Of a DNA stretch of 64,000 nt, positions 1 through 9,057 are shown piece by piece (positions within the stretch are counted from its first letter, which is position 1; every line of letters begins with the position of its first letter). The DNA comes from Enterobacter ludwigii (GTDB lineage: Bacteria; Pseudomonadota; Gammaproteobacteria; Enterobacterales; Enterobacteriaceae). Below the pieces are notes generated by a model. That model saw only the letters and a list, made by a program, of their open reading frames with translations. It was not told the DNA's origin and ran no database searches. Made by a program: the position numbers and the translations under genes. The stretch is taken from contig CEFQ01000005.1 of the NCBI GenBank assembly GCA_900068845.1, positions 802,475 to 866,474 on the forward strand, given 5' to 3'.

Positions 1-245
1 TTTCACTGTACGCCAGTGTAAGCAAGCAGTTCTCGCCGGGCAGCAGCGGCTCAACGCTGACGCTAGCAGACAGCCACGCCAGCCGTGATTATCAAAGCTG
101 GAGCGATAACCGCTACCGGTTCCGTGTCGGGATTGAGGGTGAACTCAGTGAAAACTGGTCGCTGAGCGTGAACGCTAAACACAGCAGCGGCGGCAACTTC
201 AGCACCGATAGCGCGCTAGACAGCACACTGAGTTATACATTCTAA
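1..245 (+). CDS. Autotransporter outer-membrane beta-barrel, C-terminal fragment
   Basis: The open frame enters from the left edge (codons in phase with position 3) and stops with TAA at 243-245. The about 80 visible residues alternate polar and hydrophobic residues as membrane beta strands do, with short turns such as GIEGELSENWSLS, and end in LSYTF. A terminal aromatic Phe after an alternating strand is the usual signal for outer-membrane barrel insertion and is typical of type V autotransporters. The passenger domain lies outside the window, so its function cannot be told. E. coli has an autotransporter gene (yejO) in this neighbourhood, but on the other side of yejKLM, so orthology is not claimed. 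Confidence 0.75.
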   Translation, partial: SLYASVSKQFSPGSSGSTLTLADSHASRDYQSWSDNRYRFRVGIEGELSENWSLSVNAKHSSGGNFSTDSALDSTLSYTF

Positions 246-264
246 AAGCGTAGGCAAGAGGAGA

Positions 265-297
265 GATGCCGGGTGGTGATTCACCCGGCATTTTTTT
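265..297 (+). terminator. Rho-independent terminator after the autotransporter gene
   Basis: A stem ATGCCGGGTG / CACCCGGCAT with a short loop is followed by a run of seven T. It lies between the autotransporter stop and the convergent yejK stop and probably ends the autotransporter transcript. Confidence 0.85.
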
Positions 298-1300
298 ATT
301 TGCTGCTGGTGCGACGTTGTAGCTGATCGCGCAGATTCGGTGGCGTGCCTTTGATGGTCAGCGTATCGGTAGTTGGATCCCAGAAAATACGTTCGCCGAG
401 CAACATGGCGTCAAAATTCAGGGTCAGTCCGCCGCCGCTGCCGGCAAATTTGGTTAACTGACGCAGCGTGCTGCGATCGGCTGGGAACGTCTCTTCCAGC
501 TCGTAACCTTGTTCCTGAGTAAAAGCCTGGAAGGTTTTCTCCCCCAGAGGCGGTAATTCGCTGGAAAGATCGTGCAGCGCAATCTCTTCGCCCGCCTGCA
601 GCTGATCGTTGCAGTAACTGTAAACCTGCTGGCGGTAGTTCTGACGCTCGTTTTTATCGAGGTCAGATTCGGCGCAGTAATCGTCTACCGCTTGCAGCAG
701 CCCACGGTTTTGCGCTTTGGTATCCAGGCCAACGCTGGCACCCAGGAAATCCATGAAGAAATCCGCTACTTTACGGCCCACGCGACCGCGCAGGAAGGTT
801 AAGTAACGGGTGGATTCCGGATTGGTTTCCCACTCGGTGAGATCGATACGCGCCACGATATCCGCATGATTGATATCGAGATAATGCGTGCTGCTGATAT
901 CAAGCTGCTCGTTGACGCGCATGCTCGACTGGCTGTTCAATACCGCAATGAGCAAATACTCGACGGCCAGATAGCGATAATGCAGGAACAGCACCACGCC
1001 CCCTTCCGCAAATGGATACTTGCTCAGCTCATCGCGCAGACGACCGGTAGCAGCACGGCTAAACGCCAGAAAGTCATCTTCCCCTTTGCGGCAATTACGC
1101 AACGCATCGGCCAGTTCGCTCTCTTCGTTAAACAGGCCGTAAGCTTTGCTTTTGGCGCTGTAAACCCGATGCAACTCTTCTGCCATCTCTTCAACCGCGC
1201 GGGTTGCCGGCAGCAAGGTGTCGCGCAGTACCAGTTCCAGCTGGTTTTCATCACGTTTAACTAACTGATGCAGGGCAATCTGGTTGATATCCAGACTCAT
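296..1300 (-). CDS. yejK: Nucleoid-associated protein YejK (NdpA family)
   Basis: The 334-aa product matches the YejK/NdpA nucleoid-associated family, recognised from the start [16 protein letters not shown] and the tail [13 protein letters not shown]. The family is about 335 aa in enterobacteria. It is a cytoplasmic DNA-associated protein whose precise role is poorly defined. The start is placed at 1300 rather than at an in-frame upstream codon at 1339, because AGGAG lies just before this ATG and the family begins MSLDINQ. It is transcribed divergently from yejL, as in E. coli. No odd features. Confidence 0.95.
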   Translation of the reverse strand: MSLDINQIALHQLVKRDENQLELVLRDTLLPATRAVEEMAEELHRVYSAKSKAYGLFNEESELADALRNCRKGEDDFLAFSRAATGRLRDELSKYPFAEGGVVLFLHYRYLAVEYLLIAVLNSQSSMRVNEQLDISSTHYLDINHADIVARIDLTEWETNPESTRYLTFLRGRVGRKVADFFMDFLGASVGLDTKAQNRGLLQAVDDYCAESDLDKNERQNYRQQVYSYCNDQLQAGEEIALHDLSSELPPLGEKTFQAFTQEQGYELEETFPADRSTLRQLTKFAGSGGGLTLNFDAMLLGERIFWDPTTDTLTIKGTPPNLRDQLQRRTSSK

Positions 1301-1458
1301 GGTAGACTCTCCTTTTAGCTCAGGCGCGTATTCAAACACCGCCCGCGGCCGCTTTCAACTGCCAGCACAAACTGATCGCTCTGCTTGCGATAAAATTGCG
1401 GAAAAAAGTACGTTGTTACGGTAATATACCGCCTTTTCACCCTTGATTAGACGACGAT

Positions 1459-1686
1459 ATGCCACAATCATCCCGTTACAGTGACGAACGCGTGGAAAAG
1501 CTCCTCGCAGAGATGGCGCAGATTCTTGAAAAAGACAAAGCGCCAACCGACCTTTCCCTGATGGTATTGGGTAACATGGTAACTAACTTGATCAATACCA
1601 GCGTTTCACCGGCTCAACGCCGTACTTTGGCACGATCTTTCGCGGATGCGCTGCAGTCATCCGTACGCGACGATAACGCTCATTAA
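1459..1686 (+). CDS. yejL: Small conserved protein YejL (DUF1414)
   Basis: A 75-aa acidic, helical protein recognised as YejL (UPF0352/DUF1414) by [19 protein letters not shown] and the central [13 protein letters not shown] segment. The family is of unknown function and normal length. It lies 22 bp upstream of yejM on the same strand, so the two probably form an operon, as in E. coli. The ribosome-binding site is weak by eye. Confidence 0.93.
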   Translation: MPQSSRYSDERVEKLLAEMAQILEKDKAPTDLSLMVLGNMVTNLINTSVSPAQRRTLARSFADALQSSVRDDNAH

Positions 1687-1708
1687 TATGCAGATTTGAC
1701 CTCATAAT

Positions 1709-3463
1709 ATGGTAACCAACCGGCAGCGCTACCGCGAAAAAGTCTCCCAGATGATCGGCTGGGGGCATTGGTTTGCCCTGTTTAATATTATCTTCGCGTT
1801 AATTTTAGGCAGCCGCTACCTGTTGGTCGCCGACTGGCCCGCGTCACTCGCGGGACGTATCTATGCTTATACCAGCTGGATCGGTCATTTCAGTTTCATC
1901 GTCTTTGCTGGTTATCTGCTGATCATTTTCCCGCTCACCTTTGTGGTGATGTCGCAGCGATTGCTTAGGGTGTTATCGGCGATCATTGCCACCGCCGGGC
2001 TGACGCTGATCATGGTTGATAGCGCAGTATTCAGCCGTTTCCATTTGCACCTTAATCCGGTGGTGTGGGAGTTGGTCATCAACCCCGATCAAAGCGAGAT
2101 GGCGCGCGACTGGCAACTGATGTTTATCAGCGTGCCGCTGATTTTCCTCGTCGAGATGCTGTTCGCGACCTGGAGCTGGCAAAAGCTGCGCAGTCTTAAT
2201 CGGCGCTCGTTCGGTAAACCGCTGGCCGCCCTGTTTATCAGCGCCTTCTTCGCCAGTCATCTACTCTATATCTGGGCCGATGCCAATTTCTATCGCCCAA
2301 TTACCATGCAGCGCGCCAATCTGCCGCTCTCCTATCCAATGACCGCACGTCGCTTCCTTGAGCGTCATGGCTTGCTGGATGCGCAAGAGTATCAGCGCCG
2401 TTTGGTGCAACAGGGCGATCCGGAAGCGTTGTCATTGCAGTATCCGCTGAGTGATATAACGTTCCGCGATGCCGGTACACGCCACAATCTGCTGGTGCTG
2501 ACGGTTGATGGCCTGAACAACGCCACGGTGGAAAAGGCGCTGCCGTCACTCAATCAGTTCGCCAGCGAAAATGTACGCTTCACCCAGCATTACAGTGCTG
2601 GTCTGCAGCCAGAAAAAGGCTTATTCGGCTTATTCTACGGCATCTCTTCCAGCTACATAGATGGCGTCTTAGCCTCACGCACACCTTCTGCCCTGCTCAA
2701 TGCGTTAAACGCGCAAGGCTATCAATTTGGCTTGTTCTCATCAGATGGCTTTAAACAACCGTTGTATCGTCAGGCATTGTTAGCCGATTACTCGTTACCG
2801 CAGGCCGATACCCAGCCGAATAGCACCACCGTGACTCAGTGGCAAAACTGGATTAATGGTCAGAAAGCGAATAGCGCACCGTGGTTCTCCTGGATTGCCC
2901 TGAATGGTGTTGCGGTAAATGGCGACAACCTGAAGGCGCGCCAGCGTAGTTACGCACGTCAGGCAAGTGGTGTTGATGAGCAAATCAGTTCTGTGCTGCA
3001 AACGCTGCGACAACGCGACTTATTAAAAAATACTGTGGTGGTGATTACCGCTCAGCGTGCGGTCAATCTGGATAGCAACGATGATAATCCCGGTAATCGT
3101 GCGACGTTGCAGGTACCGCTGGTGGTGCACTGGCCGAATACGCCGCCACAAACTATCGATCGCCTCACCGATCAGCAGGACGTGATGACCACGCTGATGC
3201 AGCGTCTGCTGCATGTACGCACTAACCCCGCAAATTACTCGCAGGGTGAGGATCTGTTTGCCGCGCAACGCAGACATGATTGGGTGGCGAGTAGCGAGGA
3301 TGGCAAGTTGGTGGTCACTACGCCAACCGTGACGCTGGTGCTGAATAACAATGGCAGCTACAGCGCCTATGATGCGCAGGGTAACAAGCTAAAAGATCAT
3401 AAACCGCAGCTGGCGCTGTTGCTGCAGGTACTGACGGAAGAGAAACGCTTTGTCGCAAACTGA
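1709..3463 (+). CDS. yejM: Inner-membrane LpxC regulator YejM/PbgA (LapC)
   Basis: A 584-aa protein with about five N-terminal transmembrane helices (roughly residues 15-190), then a long periplasmic domain of the sulfatase/alkaline-phosphatase fold (LLVLTVDGLNNATV near residue 260). Family knowledge: YejM/PbgA senses periplasmic-leaflet lipopolysaccharide and, through LapB and FtsH, controls LpxC turnover and so lipid A synthesis. The TVDGLN segment corresponds to the fold's metal site, although the family is thought to act mainly by binding. Length agrees with E. coli YejM (586 aa). It follows yejL and precedes the proL tRNA, as in E. coli. Confidence 0.95.
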   Translation: MVTNRQRYREKVSQMIGWGHWFALFNIIFALILGSRYLLVADWPASLAGRIYAYTSWIGHFSFIVFAGYLLIIFPLTFVVMSQRLLRVLSAIIATAGLTLIMVDSAVFSRFHLHLNPVVWELVINPDQSEMARDWQLMFISVPLIFLVEMLFATWSWQKLRSLNRRSFGKPLAALFISAFFASHLLYIWADANFYRPITMQRANLPLSYPMTARRFLERHGLLDAQEYQRRLVQQGDPEALSLQYPLSDITFRDAGTRHNLLVLTVDGLNNATVEKALPSLNQFASENVRFTQHYSAGLQPEKGLFGLFYGISSSYIDGVLASRTPSALLNALNAQGYQFGLFSSDGFKQPLYRQALLADYSLPQADTQPNSTTVTQWQNWINGQKANSAPWFSWIALNGVAVNGDNLKARQRSYARQASGVDEQISSVLQTLRQRDLLKNTVVVITAQRAVNLDSNDDNPGNRATLQVPLVVHWPNTPPQTIDRLTDQQDVMTTLMQRLLHVRTNPANYSQGEDLFAAQRRHDWVASSEDGKLVVTTPTVTLVLNNNGSYSAYDAQGNKLKDHKPQLALLLQVLTEEKRFVAN

Positions 3464-3533
3464 TTAATTATGAGGCAGTTAAATCCTGCTGATATTGCAA
3501 TCTTGCGCGGAAACAGTAATATTCTTCCTCGTT

Positions 3534-3610
3534 CGGCACGTAGCGCAGCCTGGTAGCGCACGGTCATGGGGTGTCCGGGGTCGGAGGTTCAAATCCTCTC
3601 GTGCCGACCA
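3534..3610 (+). tRNA. proL: tRNA-Pro, anticodon GGG
   Basis: A 77-nt cloverleaf folds cleanly. The acceptor stem CGGCACG pairs with CGTGCCG, the D arm is GCGC/GCGC, the anticodon loop ATGGGGT gives anticodon GGG, the T loop is TTCAAAT, and the encoded end is ACCA. The place directly after yejM matches E. coli proL. Compared with E. coli proL as I recall it, the second anticodon-stem pair looks swapped (G-C instead of C-G), a compensatory change that keeps pairing. Confidence 0.97.
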
Positions 3611-3620
3611 AAATCCCCAA

Positions 3621-3648
3621 AAAAGCAGCCTTTAGGGCTGCTTTTTTA
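3621..3648 (+). terminator. Terminator of tRNA-Pro
   Basis: The stem AAAGCAGCC / GGCTGCTTT with loop TTTAG runs into TTTTTT just after the tRNA 3' end. It also faces the convergent arsC stop at 3652. Confidence 0.9.
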
Positions 3649-3651
3649 TTG

Positions 3652-4089
3652 TCAGCTACCGGTTGGATGCACTCTCTTTCCTTTATCATCTATCACCCTT
3701 TCGCCGTCTTCTTTTGTGAACGCGCCCTGCTGCGCGTCTGGCAGAATATCGAGGACGAGCTCTGAAGGTCGGCATAAGCGTGTGCCTAGCGGCGATACGA
3801 CAATGGGACGATTCATTAAGATGGGCGTGTTCACCATCGCCTCAATTAATTGATCATCGCTGAAACGCTCCTCCGCCAAACCCAACTGATCGTAGGGTTC
3901 AACATTCTTACGCAATAACGCACGGGCACTGATACCCATCGCGCTAATCAAGGCCTTGAGCGTTTTACTGTCGGGCGGCGTCTCAAGATACAGAATCACG
4001 GAGGGTTCAACTCCGCTATTACGGATTAACGCAAGCGTATTGCGTGAGGTTCCACACGCTGGGTTGTGGTAAATAGTGATGTCCGTCAT
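3652..4089 (-). CDS. arsC: Arsenate reductase (glutaredoxin-dependent)
   Basis: The 145-aa product is an ArsC-family arsenate reductase, which reduces arsenate to arsenite using glutathione and glutaredoxin. The catalytic motif HNPACGTSRNT places the nucleophile at Cys12, and IVVSPLGTRLCRPSE carries the conserved anion-binding arginines. The start at 4089 gives MTDITIYHN, as in the family; an in-frame upstream extension overlaps arsB and is rejected. It is the last gene of arsR-arsB-arsC and lies 13 bp after arsB, so it is probably co-transcribed under ArsR. Arsenite made here is exported by ArsB. Confidence 0.96.
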   Translation of the reverse strand: MTDITIYHNPACGTSRNTLALIRNSGVEPSVILYLETPPDSKTLKALISAMGISARALLRKNVEPYDQLGLAEERFSDDQLIEAMVNTPILMNRPIVVSPLGTRLCRPSELVLDILPDAQQGAFTKEDGERVIDDKGKRVHPTGS

Positions 4090-4102
4090 GGTGTTTCTCG
4101 GC

Positions 4103-5392
4103 TTAGTGAGACAACGTGAGGCGTAGTGCCAGTGCAGCGAGCGTGACAAGCAGTACAGGTAGTGTCATCACCACGCCAACGCGAAAATAGTAACCCCAGC
4201 TAATTTTGATGTTCTTTTGATCAAGAACATGTAGCCAAAGCAATGTGGCAAGGCTGCCAATGGGGGTAATTTTCGGCCCAAGATCGCAACCGATAACATT
4301 GGCATAAATCATCGCTTCTTTTACTACGCCTTGCGCCGCGCTAGCGTCAATCGACAGCGCGCCCACCAGCACCGTCGGCATATTATTCATCACGGATGAA
4401 AGCAGCGCGGTAACCAGACCGGTACCAAAGGTGGCAAACCATAAGCCGCGATGAGCAAAGTCATTCATTAAATCGGTGAGATAGGATGTCAGCCCGGCAT
4501 TTTTGAGGCCATACACCACTAAATACATGCCAAGCGAGAAAATAACAATCTGCCAGGGAGCGCCGCGTAACACCTTCCCGGTGTTAATAGCATGACCTCT
4601 TTTGGCAACGATAAAGAGAATCAACGCACCAAGCGACGCGATTGCGCTGACTGGAATGCCCATCGGCTCTAGCAGGAAAAAACCCAACAAGAGCAGCAAC
4701 AACACCAGCCAACCGGCTTTAAAGGTGGCGGGATCTTTTATGGCTTCGGTGGGTCGTTTAAGTCGTGAAAGTTCATAGCGGGCAGGAATATCTTTTCGGA
4801 AGAAAAGGTGCAGCATCGCCAGCGTGGCGATGATGGCGGCAATATCAACCGGCACCATTACCGCTGCGTAATCGTTGAACCCCAATTTGAAGAAGTCAGC
4901 AGAAACGATATTGACCAGATTAGACACGATCAATGGCAAGCTCGCCGTATCGGCGATAAAACCTGCTGCCATGACAAAAGCCAATGTTGCGCCTTTACCG
5001 AAGCCTAACGCCAGCAGCATCGCGATAACTATCGGTGTCAGTATCAGAGCAGCACCATCATTAGCAAAAAGCGCAGCCACACATGCGCCGAGTAACACGA
5101 TGTACGTGAACAGCAGCCGACCTCGCCCATTGCCCCAGCGCGCTACATGTAAAGCACACCATTCAAAAAAACCGGATTCATCCAGCAACAGGCTGATGAT
5201 AATGATGGCAATAAAGGCCGCCGTGGCATTCCAGACAATGTGCCAGACAGCGGGAATATCGCTTATCTGGATGACACCGGCCACCCACGCCAGTAAAGCC
5301 CCGATCGTTGCCGTCCAGCCAATACTCAGGCCACGCGGTTGCCAGATGACAAATAAGATGGTTAAAACAAAAATTGCAGTTGCCAGAAACAT
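4103..5392 (-). CDS. arsB: Arsenite/antimonite efflux permease
   Basis: The 429-aa, very hydrophobic product matches ArsB, the inner-membrane arsenite/H+ antiporter, with about 12 transmembrane segments over its whole length. Recognisable stretches are the start [21 protein letters not shown], the [14 protein letters not shown] segment and the [13 protein letters not shown] loop. Length equals the enteric ArsB length. There is no arsA ATPase gene, so export would be driven by the membrane potential. Second gene of the ars operon, 50 bp after arsR. Confidence 0.96.
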   Translation of the reverse strand: MFLATAIFVLTILFVIWQPRGLSIGWTATIGALLAWVAGVIQISDIPAVWHIVWNATAAFIAIIIISLLLDESGFFEWCALHVARWGNGRGRLLFTYIVLLGACVAALFANDGAALILTPIVIAMLLALGFGKGATLAFVMAAGFIADTASLPLIVSNLVNIVSADFFKLGFNDYAAVMVPVDIAAIIATLAMLHLFFRKDIPARYELSRLKRPTEAIKDPATFKAGWLVLLLLLLGFFLLEPMGIPVSAIASLGALILFIVAKRGHAINTGKVLRGAPWQIVIFSLGMYLVVYGLKNAGLTSYLTDLMNDFAHRGLWFATFGTGLVTALLSSVMNNMPTVLVGALSIDASAAQGVVKEAMIYANVIGCDLGPKITPIGSLATLLWLHVLDQKNIKISWGYYFRVGVVMTLPVLLVTLAALALRLTLSH

Positions 5393-5442
5393 TTCGCTCC
5401 CCTCACGCCTTTAATATTCGCAAATTCGTATTTATCAGGTGA

Positions 5443-5763
5443 TTATTCACAACCCGTGGTGGCGGCGTTTTTCAGCGACTTGCGCACTTCATCACGTTGG
5501 CTATTCCAGGCGGTATCGATAATCGATGCAGCCCAGGCCGGCATATGCGGAGAGAGACGATAGTGAATCCACTTACCTTCACGTCGATCCACAATCAGCT
5601 CAGCATCACGCAGCAAGGCGATATGGCGTGAAATCTTCGGCTGCGATTGCAGGGTGACTGAGCAGAGGTCGCAGACGCAAAGCTCTCCTGCTTCTCGTAA
5701 TAACAAAATAATCGTCGTGCGCGTTTCGTCGGCAAGCAATTTGAAAAGTTGAACAGGAAGCAT
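5443..5763 (-). CDS. arsR: Arsenic-responsive repressor ArsR
   Basis: A winged-helix repressor of the ArsR/SmtB family, 106 aa from the chosen start. The As(III)-sensing motif ELCVCDLC supplies Cys29, Cys31 and Cys34, and QPKISRHIALLRDAELIV is the DNA-recognition helix. It is expected to bind the upstream inverted repeat at 5791-5812 and release it with arsenite. Three in-frame starts exist: TTG 5778, ATG 5769 and ATG 5763. The last has a GGAA at the best spacing, and MLPVQLF matches the family's LLPIQLF. The start is therefore uncertain by up to five codons; the identity is not. Confidence 0.94.
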   Translation of the reverse strand: MLPVQLFKLLADETRTTIILLLREAGELCVCDLCSVTLQSQPKISRHIALLRDAELIVDRREGKWIHYRLSPHMPAWAASIIDTAWNSQRDEVRKSLKNAATTGCE

Positions 5764-5790
5764 CAGCATAGGTTCCAATGAAAATACAAC

Positions 5791-5812
5791 ACATATGTTA
5801 TTTCATATATGT
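5791..5812. promoter_or_regulatory. Probable ArsR operator
   Basis: An AT-rich imperfect inverted repeat, ACATAT ... ATATGT, lies 28 bp upstream of the arsR start, the usual place for the autoregulatory ArsR operator. Inferred from position and symmetry only. Confidence 0.55.
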
Positions 5813-5980
5813 TCAAAGTAAAGGACTACGTTAAGTCTGGCGATGTTCACCTGAATTCATTTCCGCAAAGGCACTATCAGATTATCGCCAGGGAATGAAT
5901 GATTATTAGCGCTTAATCAGTAAGTTATCGAAAGCAACCTTATCCGAGCCAGATCACATTTTGGGATAAAGATGACCGCG

Positions 5981-6008
5981 CTTCATCAAAATGAAACAAA
6001 ACTGTCAC
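5981..6008 (+). promoter_or_regulatory. Pho-box-like tandem repeat
   Basis: The 7-mer CTGTCAC at 6002-6008 preceded by AAAA is a perfect second half of a PhoB box (consensus CTGTCAT-N4-CTGTCAC). Weaker half-sites ATGAAAC (5991-5997) and CTTCATC (5981-5987) lie upstream at about 11-bp period. Ten bases downstream, TACTCT (6019-6024) could be a -10 element, the spacing seen in PhoB-activated promoters. The site lies 48 bp before the start of the small gene at 6056. Confidence 0.4.
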
Positions 6009-6055
6009 AGAACTCTCTTACTCTTAGCACTCCTGTTTTTTCGATGGAAACCACT

Positions 6056-6259
6056 ATGGTCATCAAAGCAAAAAACCTGCAGGATGCGGAAGAGCTCCTG
6101 CACTCGGGTATCAATAAGGTTGAACTGGCTTATGATATCGGCAGCGACGATTTCTTCCGTTTGGCCAGCCGCTGGTGCGATCGCGGTGCGCGCATCACCA
6201 AAGGCCATCAGCACTTCGTGGTGCAGATTAAAGGTATGGCTATTCCGCCAAACAACTAA
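6056..6259 (+). CDS. Small protein of unknown function, possibly phosphate-regulated
   Basis: A 67-aa product starting MVIKAKNLQDAEELL. I do not recognise it with certainty. It has no signal peptide or membrane segment; it looks like a small cytoplasmic alpha/beta protein with a charged first half and a basic HQHFVVQIKG stretch near the end. The start at 6056 has GGAA at good spacing. Longer starts at 5972 and 6044 are in frame, but 5972 would place a Pho-box-like site inside the coding region and 6044 has no ribosome-binding site. It stands alone between the ars operon and the PPTase gene. Confidence 0.6.
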   Translation: MVIKAKNLQDAEELLHSGINKVELAYDIGSDDFFRLASRWCDRGARITKGHQHFVVQIKGMAIPPNN

Positions 6260-6293
6260 AAGTGGGCGAGCCCCTTTGGCTTGCTCTTACTCC

Positions 6294-6336
6294 GGCTGAC
6301 TGGTAAAAACTACGTTTTCCGTCAGCCGTGATTTTT
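6294..6336 (+). terminator. Long hairpin with T-run before the PPTase gene
   Basis: GGCTGAC (6294-6300) pairs with GTCAGCC (6321-6327), an inner GG-AAAAC / GTTTTCC extends the stem, and TTTTTT follows. The T-run ends two bases before the next ATG, so it either ends the small gene's transcript or, if transcribed with the next gene, acts on its leader. Confidence 0.65.
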
Positions 6337-6337
6337 T

Positions 6338-7063
6338 ATGTTCACCTCTCAAACACCGCTTGCCCTGCCCTCTTCCGCTTTTATCCGTGCTGCTGGCATC
6401 TCGCCAGATGCATTGCCGATCGCCTGGTGTGAATTCGATCTACAACATTGGCACGCTGATTTGCATCAGGCATGGCAACTGCCGCTGCCCGCACCGCTTC
6501 AGAGCGCGGTTAACAAACGCAAAGCCGAGCATCTGGCGAGCCGTTGGTTGGTGCAGCAAAGAATCGCACAACTCGGTATACCGCACTTTATCTTGCGCAA
6601 TGCACCGGATCGTTCACCGTTGTGGCCGGCTGGGATTCAAGCCTCACTGTCGCACACGCACAATGTTGCGGTAGTGGCCGCCACGCGGGAGCCATTATGT
6701 GTTGGTGTGGATATTGAGCAGATAATGGCGGAGGAAACTGCCGATGAAACCGCCGAGATGTTGATGAGCGCGGCGGAAAAGCAGCGCCTGCTGGCGCAAC
6801 CCTTGCCTTTTGCGCAGGCTGCTACGCTGTTGTTTTCACTGAAAGAGAGCCTGTATAAAGCCCTGTGGCCGCAGTTGCATCAGCCAATGGATTTTCATCA
6901 GGCGGAAGTGGTGGAACTGGATATAAAGCAAGGCCGCGCAGCGCTGCGCTTGTGTCGGGATTTTGATGGGCGTTACACCACGAAAGTGTTGCTACAGGCG
7001 CGTTTCTGGCTGACTGGCACGCGCGTCATCACGCTGCTGACCCATCCGCTGCCGACAAAATAA
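6338..7063 (+). CDS. entD: 4'-phosphopantetheinyl transferase, EntD type
   Basis: A 241-aa Sfp/EntD-family enzyme that moves 4'-phosphopantetheine from CoA to carrier-protein domains of siderophore or peptide synthetases. Motifs are SLSHTHN (residues 103-109), GVDIE (123-127, metal-binding acids) and FSLKESLYKALWPQ (166-178, catalytic Glu and Lys). Length fits the EntD group rather than the shorter AcpS type. No synthetase gene lies in the window, so the carrier protein must be encoded elsewhere. The gene is convergent with yojI. The symbol reflects family similarity; another PPTase name could be used. Confidence 0.85.
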   Translation: MFTSQTPLALPSSAFIRAAGISPDALPIAWCEFDLQHWHADLHQAWQLPLPAPLQSAVNKRKAEHLASRWLVQQRIAQLGIPHFILRNAPDRSPLWPAGIQASLSHTHNVAVVAATREPLCVGVDIEQIMAEETADETAEMLMSAAEKQRLLAQPLPFAQAATLLFSLKESLYKALWPQLHQPMDFHQAEVVELDIKQGRAALRLCRDFDGRYTTKVLLQARFWLTGTRVITLLTHPLPTK

Positions 7064-7094
7064 AAAACCGGCTCAGAAATAACGCTGAGCCGGT
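7062..7094 (-). terminator. Terminator for yojI (leftward)
   Basis: ACCGGCTCAG (7067-7076) pairs with CTGAGCCGGT (7085-7094). Read leftward the stem is followed by six T, so it ends the yojI transcript; it lies directly after the PPTase stop. The 125 bp between it and the yojI stop show no gene. Confidence 0.85.
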
Positions 7095-7219
7095 GACAAC
7101 ACAAGACGACAGAAAAGTGTTCCAGGGACGCAGAAACGAGGATTTCTGCTGCAGGTGACTTTACTCACTCCGCAACGTCTTGCCCAATAAGGGTTTTCGC
7201 TAAGCTTTCCCGATTGGCG

Positions 7220-8872
7220 CTAATGGCCAGTATCAGTACGTTGCACCGCATCCAGTGTTGCCATCTCGCGTTCGTTGCCGGTCAACTCACTCAGTTGACC
7301 TTCGCGCATCTCCAGTAATCGGTCGGCATGGATAAAGTAGTGATCGTCGTGACTGATCGCGAATACCGTTTTGCCCGATTGCTGTAACCACGGCAGCAGC
7401 TCACGATAGAAAATGCGACGGAAATGAGGGTCTTGATCCGCCGCCCATTCGTCGAGAAGCAGGATGTCGCGCTCTTCAGCCGCCGCCAACAGCAGCGCCA
7501 GGCGTTTGCTCTGCCCTTTTGACAGTTGCAAATTGAGCACTTTGTTGCCTGCTAGCTTGAGCTTATCCTGCATTTTCAAACGCTCGAGCCACTGCTGTAC
7601 CAGCGCTGGATTGGCCGGTTGGCCTTGATGTCCAATTAAGCGGTCAAACAGATGCACGTCGGTAAACACTGCCGAGAAATGTTGGCGATAGGCATCAAGG
7701 TTTTGCCAGTCAATTACCTTGCCATCTAGTAGTATGCTGCCCGATTGCGGTTGATACAGGCCGGTGAGCAGCATCGCTAGCGTCGACTTTCCACTGCCGT
7801 TACCGCCAATCAGGAACACCAGTTCGCCACGACGCAGCGTCAAATTAATCGGCCCAACCTGGAAACCGTGCTCGCCGTAATGGAAGCAGACGTCGCGCAG
7901 TTCCAGCGTTTGCCAGTTGCTGACGTTCGGCAGAGATTTAAACGTTTCTTCATACGGCGCCAGCGCAAAGGTGTTGAGTTTGCGGAACGCCACCTGGGCG
8001 CTGAGCAGCGTCGGCAACGCGCCTACGGCCGCCAGCAGCGGCGTACGCAGGAATAACAGCGTCAGCGAATAGGTCGCCGCCACCGCCGTGTTGGCCCAGC
8101 CCAGCCCGTTAGCCATAAAGAACACGATGCCAATCGCACCCAGCATCATAATATTCGACCAGTTCACCGCGCTGAGATGGAAGGTATCGGCGCGCACGAT
8201 GTGGTGGCGATAGCTTTTAGCATTCTCCTGATACACGCTGTCGTAAATCAGCTGGGCGCGTTCGCGGTTAAGCTGCAGCTCTTTACGCCCTTCAATAATG
8301 GTCTGGAAATCGCGATATAGGTCATCTTCGATCTCACGCAGCTTAGCCATATGCTGATAAACCCGCGAAACCAGCAGCCAGCCTCCCACCAGCGTCACCA
8401 CCAGCCAAAGACAAGTGACCAACAGCATCTTCGGAGAAAGCCAGGCGAGATAAAGTGCCGAACCGAGGGTGATAATGATGCCCTGAATCAGCTCAGGTAA
8501 GCGTACAAAAGCGATAGTGATGGCGCGCACATCGCTGGTGAGACCCGCTAACAGTTGCGCATTGCCGATCTGTTCGATGCGCTCCACACGCGTATCGAGA
8601 ATGCGTTTGATGAATTCGCCGCGCAGACGCCAGACAAAATGGTGGCCGAGCATGGTCAGCGCCAGCTGGGAGCCGAGCGTCACGGCCATCAGCAGGAACA
8701 GTTGACCGAGGAAACTCGGCAGCACTGAAATCGAGGTATTCACCGCGACGATCAGCTCATTATTGATATAAGCAATCAGGCCAATACCGAGCACGGCGCT
8801 CAACAGCGTGAGAAGAATGACGCCAATAAAAGGCCAGCGGTACTGGCGAAAAACGACTTGCAGCAATGCCAT
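7220..8872 (-). CDS. yojI: Peptide/siderophore-type ABC exporter YojI
   Basis: A 550-aa half-transporter with six transmembrane helices (about residues 10-300) and an ATP-binding domain: Walker [10 protein letters not shown] near 356, signature LSKGQSKR near 450, Walker [14 protein letters not shown]. It matches E. coli YojI, which exports the microcin J25 peptide together with TolC, and belongs to the cyclic-peptide/siderophore exporter family (SyrD/PvdE). The start is ATG 8872 behind GGAA; a TTG one codon upstream is less likely. A Fur-box-like site lies 60-75 bp upstream, suggesting iron control. In E. coli yojI is next to alkB, as here. Confidence 0.9.
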   Translation of the reverse strand: MALLQVVFRQYRWPFIGVILLTLLSAVLGIGLIAYINNELIVAVNTSISVLPSFLGQLFLLMAVTLGSQLALTMLGHHFVWRLRGEFIKRILDTRVERIEQIGNAQLLAGLTSDVRAITIAFVRLPELIQGIIITLGSALYLAWLSPKMLLVTCLWLVVTLVGGWLLVSRVYQHMAKLREIEDDLYRDFQTIIEGRKELQLNRERAQLIYDSVYQENAKSYRHHIVRADTFHLSAVNWSNIMMLGAIGIVFFMANGLGWANTAVAATYSLTLLFLRTPLLAAVGALPTLLSAQVAFRKLNTFALAPYEETFKSLPNVSNWQTLELRDVCFHYGEHGFQVGPINLTLRRGELVFLIGGNGSGKSTLAMLLTGLYQPQSGSILLDGKVIDWQNLDAYRQHFSAVFTDVHLFDRLIGHQGQPANPALVQQWLERLKMQDKLKLAGNKVLNLQLSKGQSKRLALLLAAAEERDILLLDEWAADQDPHFRRIFYRELLPWLQQSGKTVFAISHDDHYFIHADRLLEMREGQLSELTGNEREMATLDAVQRTDTGH

Positions 8873-8930
8873 CAAAGGGTTCCAGCGGTCAATAAAGCAG
8901 CCTGCAGTTTAATGTCGCCTTGGCTGATAG

Positions 8931-8945
8931 CAAGAATAATTCTCA
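8931..8945. promoter_or_regulatory. Fur-box-like site upstream of yojI
   Basis: CAAGAATAATTCTCA matches the 7-1-7 Fur consensus TGATAATNATTATCA at about 10 of 14 positions, with the symmetric core AGAATAATTCT. It lies 58-73 bp upstream of the yojI start, a normal position for repression by Fe-Fur. Confidence 0.55.
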
Positions 8946-8989
8946 TCCAATATTTACCTCAGCAAAACGCTTTTCATCTCACCTTTTGA

Positions 8990-9027
8990 AGCGGCGCGAT
9001 TTATCGCGCAATAAATTGCGCCACTAC
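8990..9027. repeat. Dispersed palindromic repeat, short copy
   Basis: GCGGCGCGATTTATCGCGC followed by an inverted, slightly diverged partner ending TTGCGCC-CTAC forms a 38-bp near-palindrome in the yojI-alkB gap. The same two arms, with a 33-bp insert between them, recur at 31006-31083. This copy looks like a deletion form of that unit. Confidence 0.7.
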
Positions 9028-9057
9028 AAAAATGTACGCTTTGACAAAAATAAAAGT

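Noticed and set aside
3534..3650. Short open frames over tRNA-Pro and its terminator.
   Set aside because: The sequence is fully explained by the tRNA and its hairpin.
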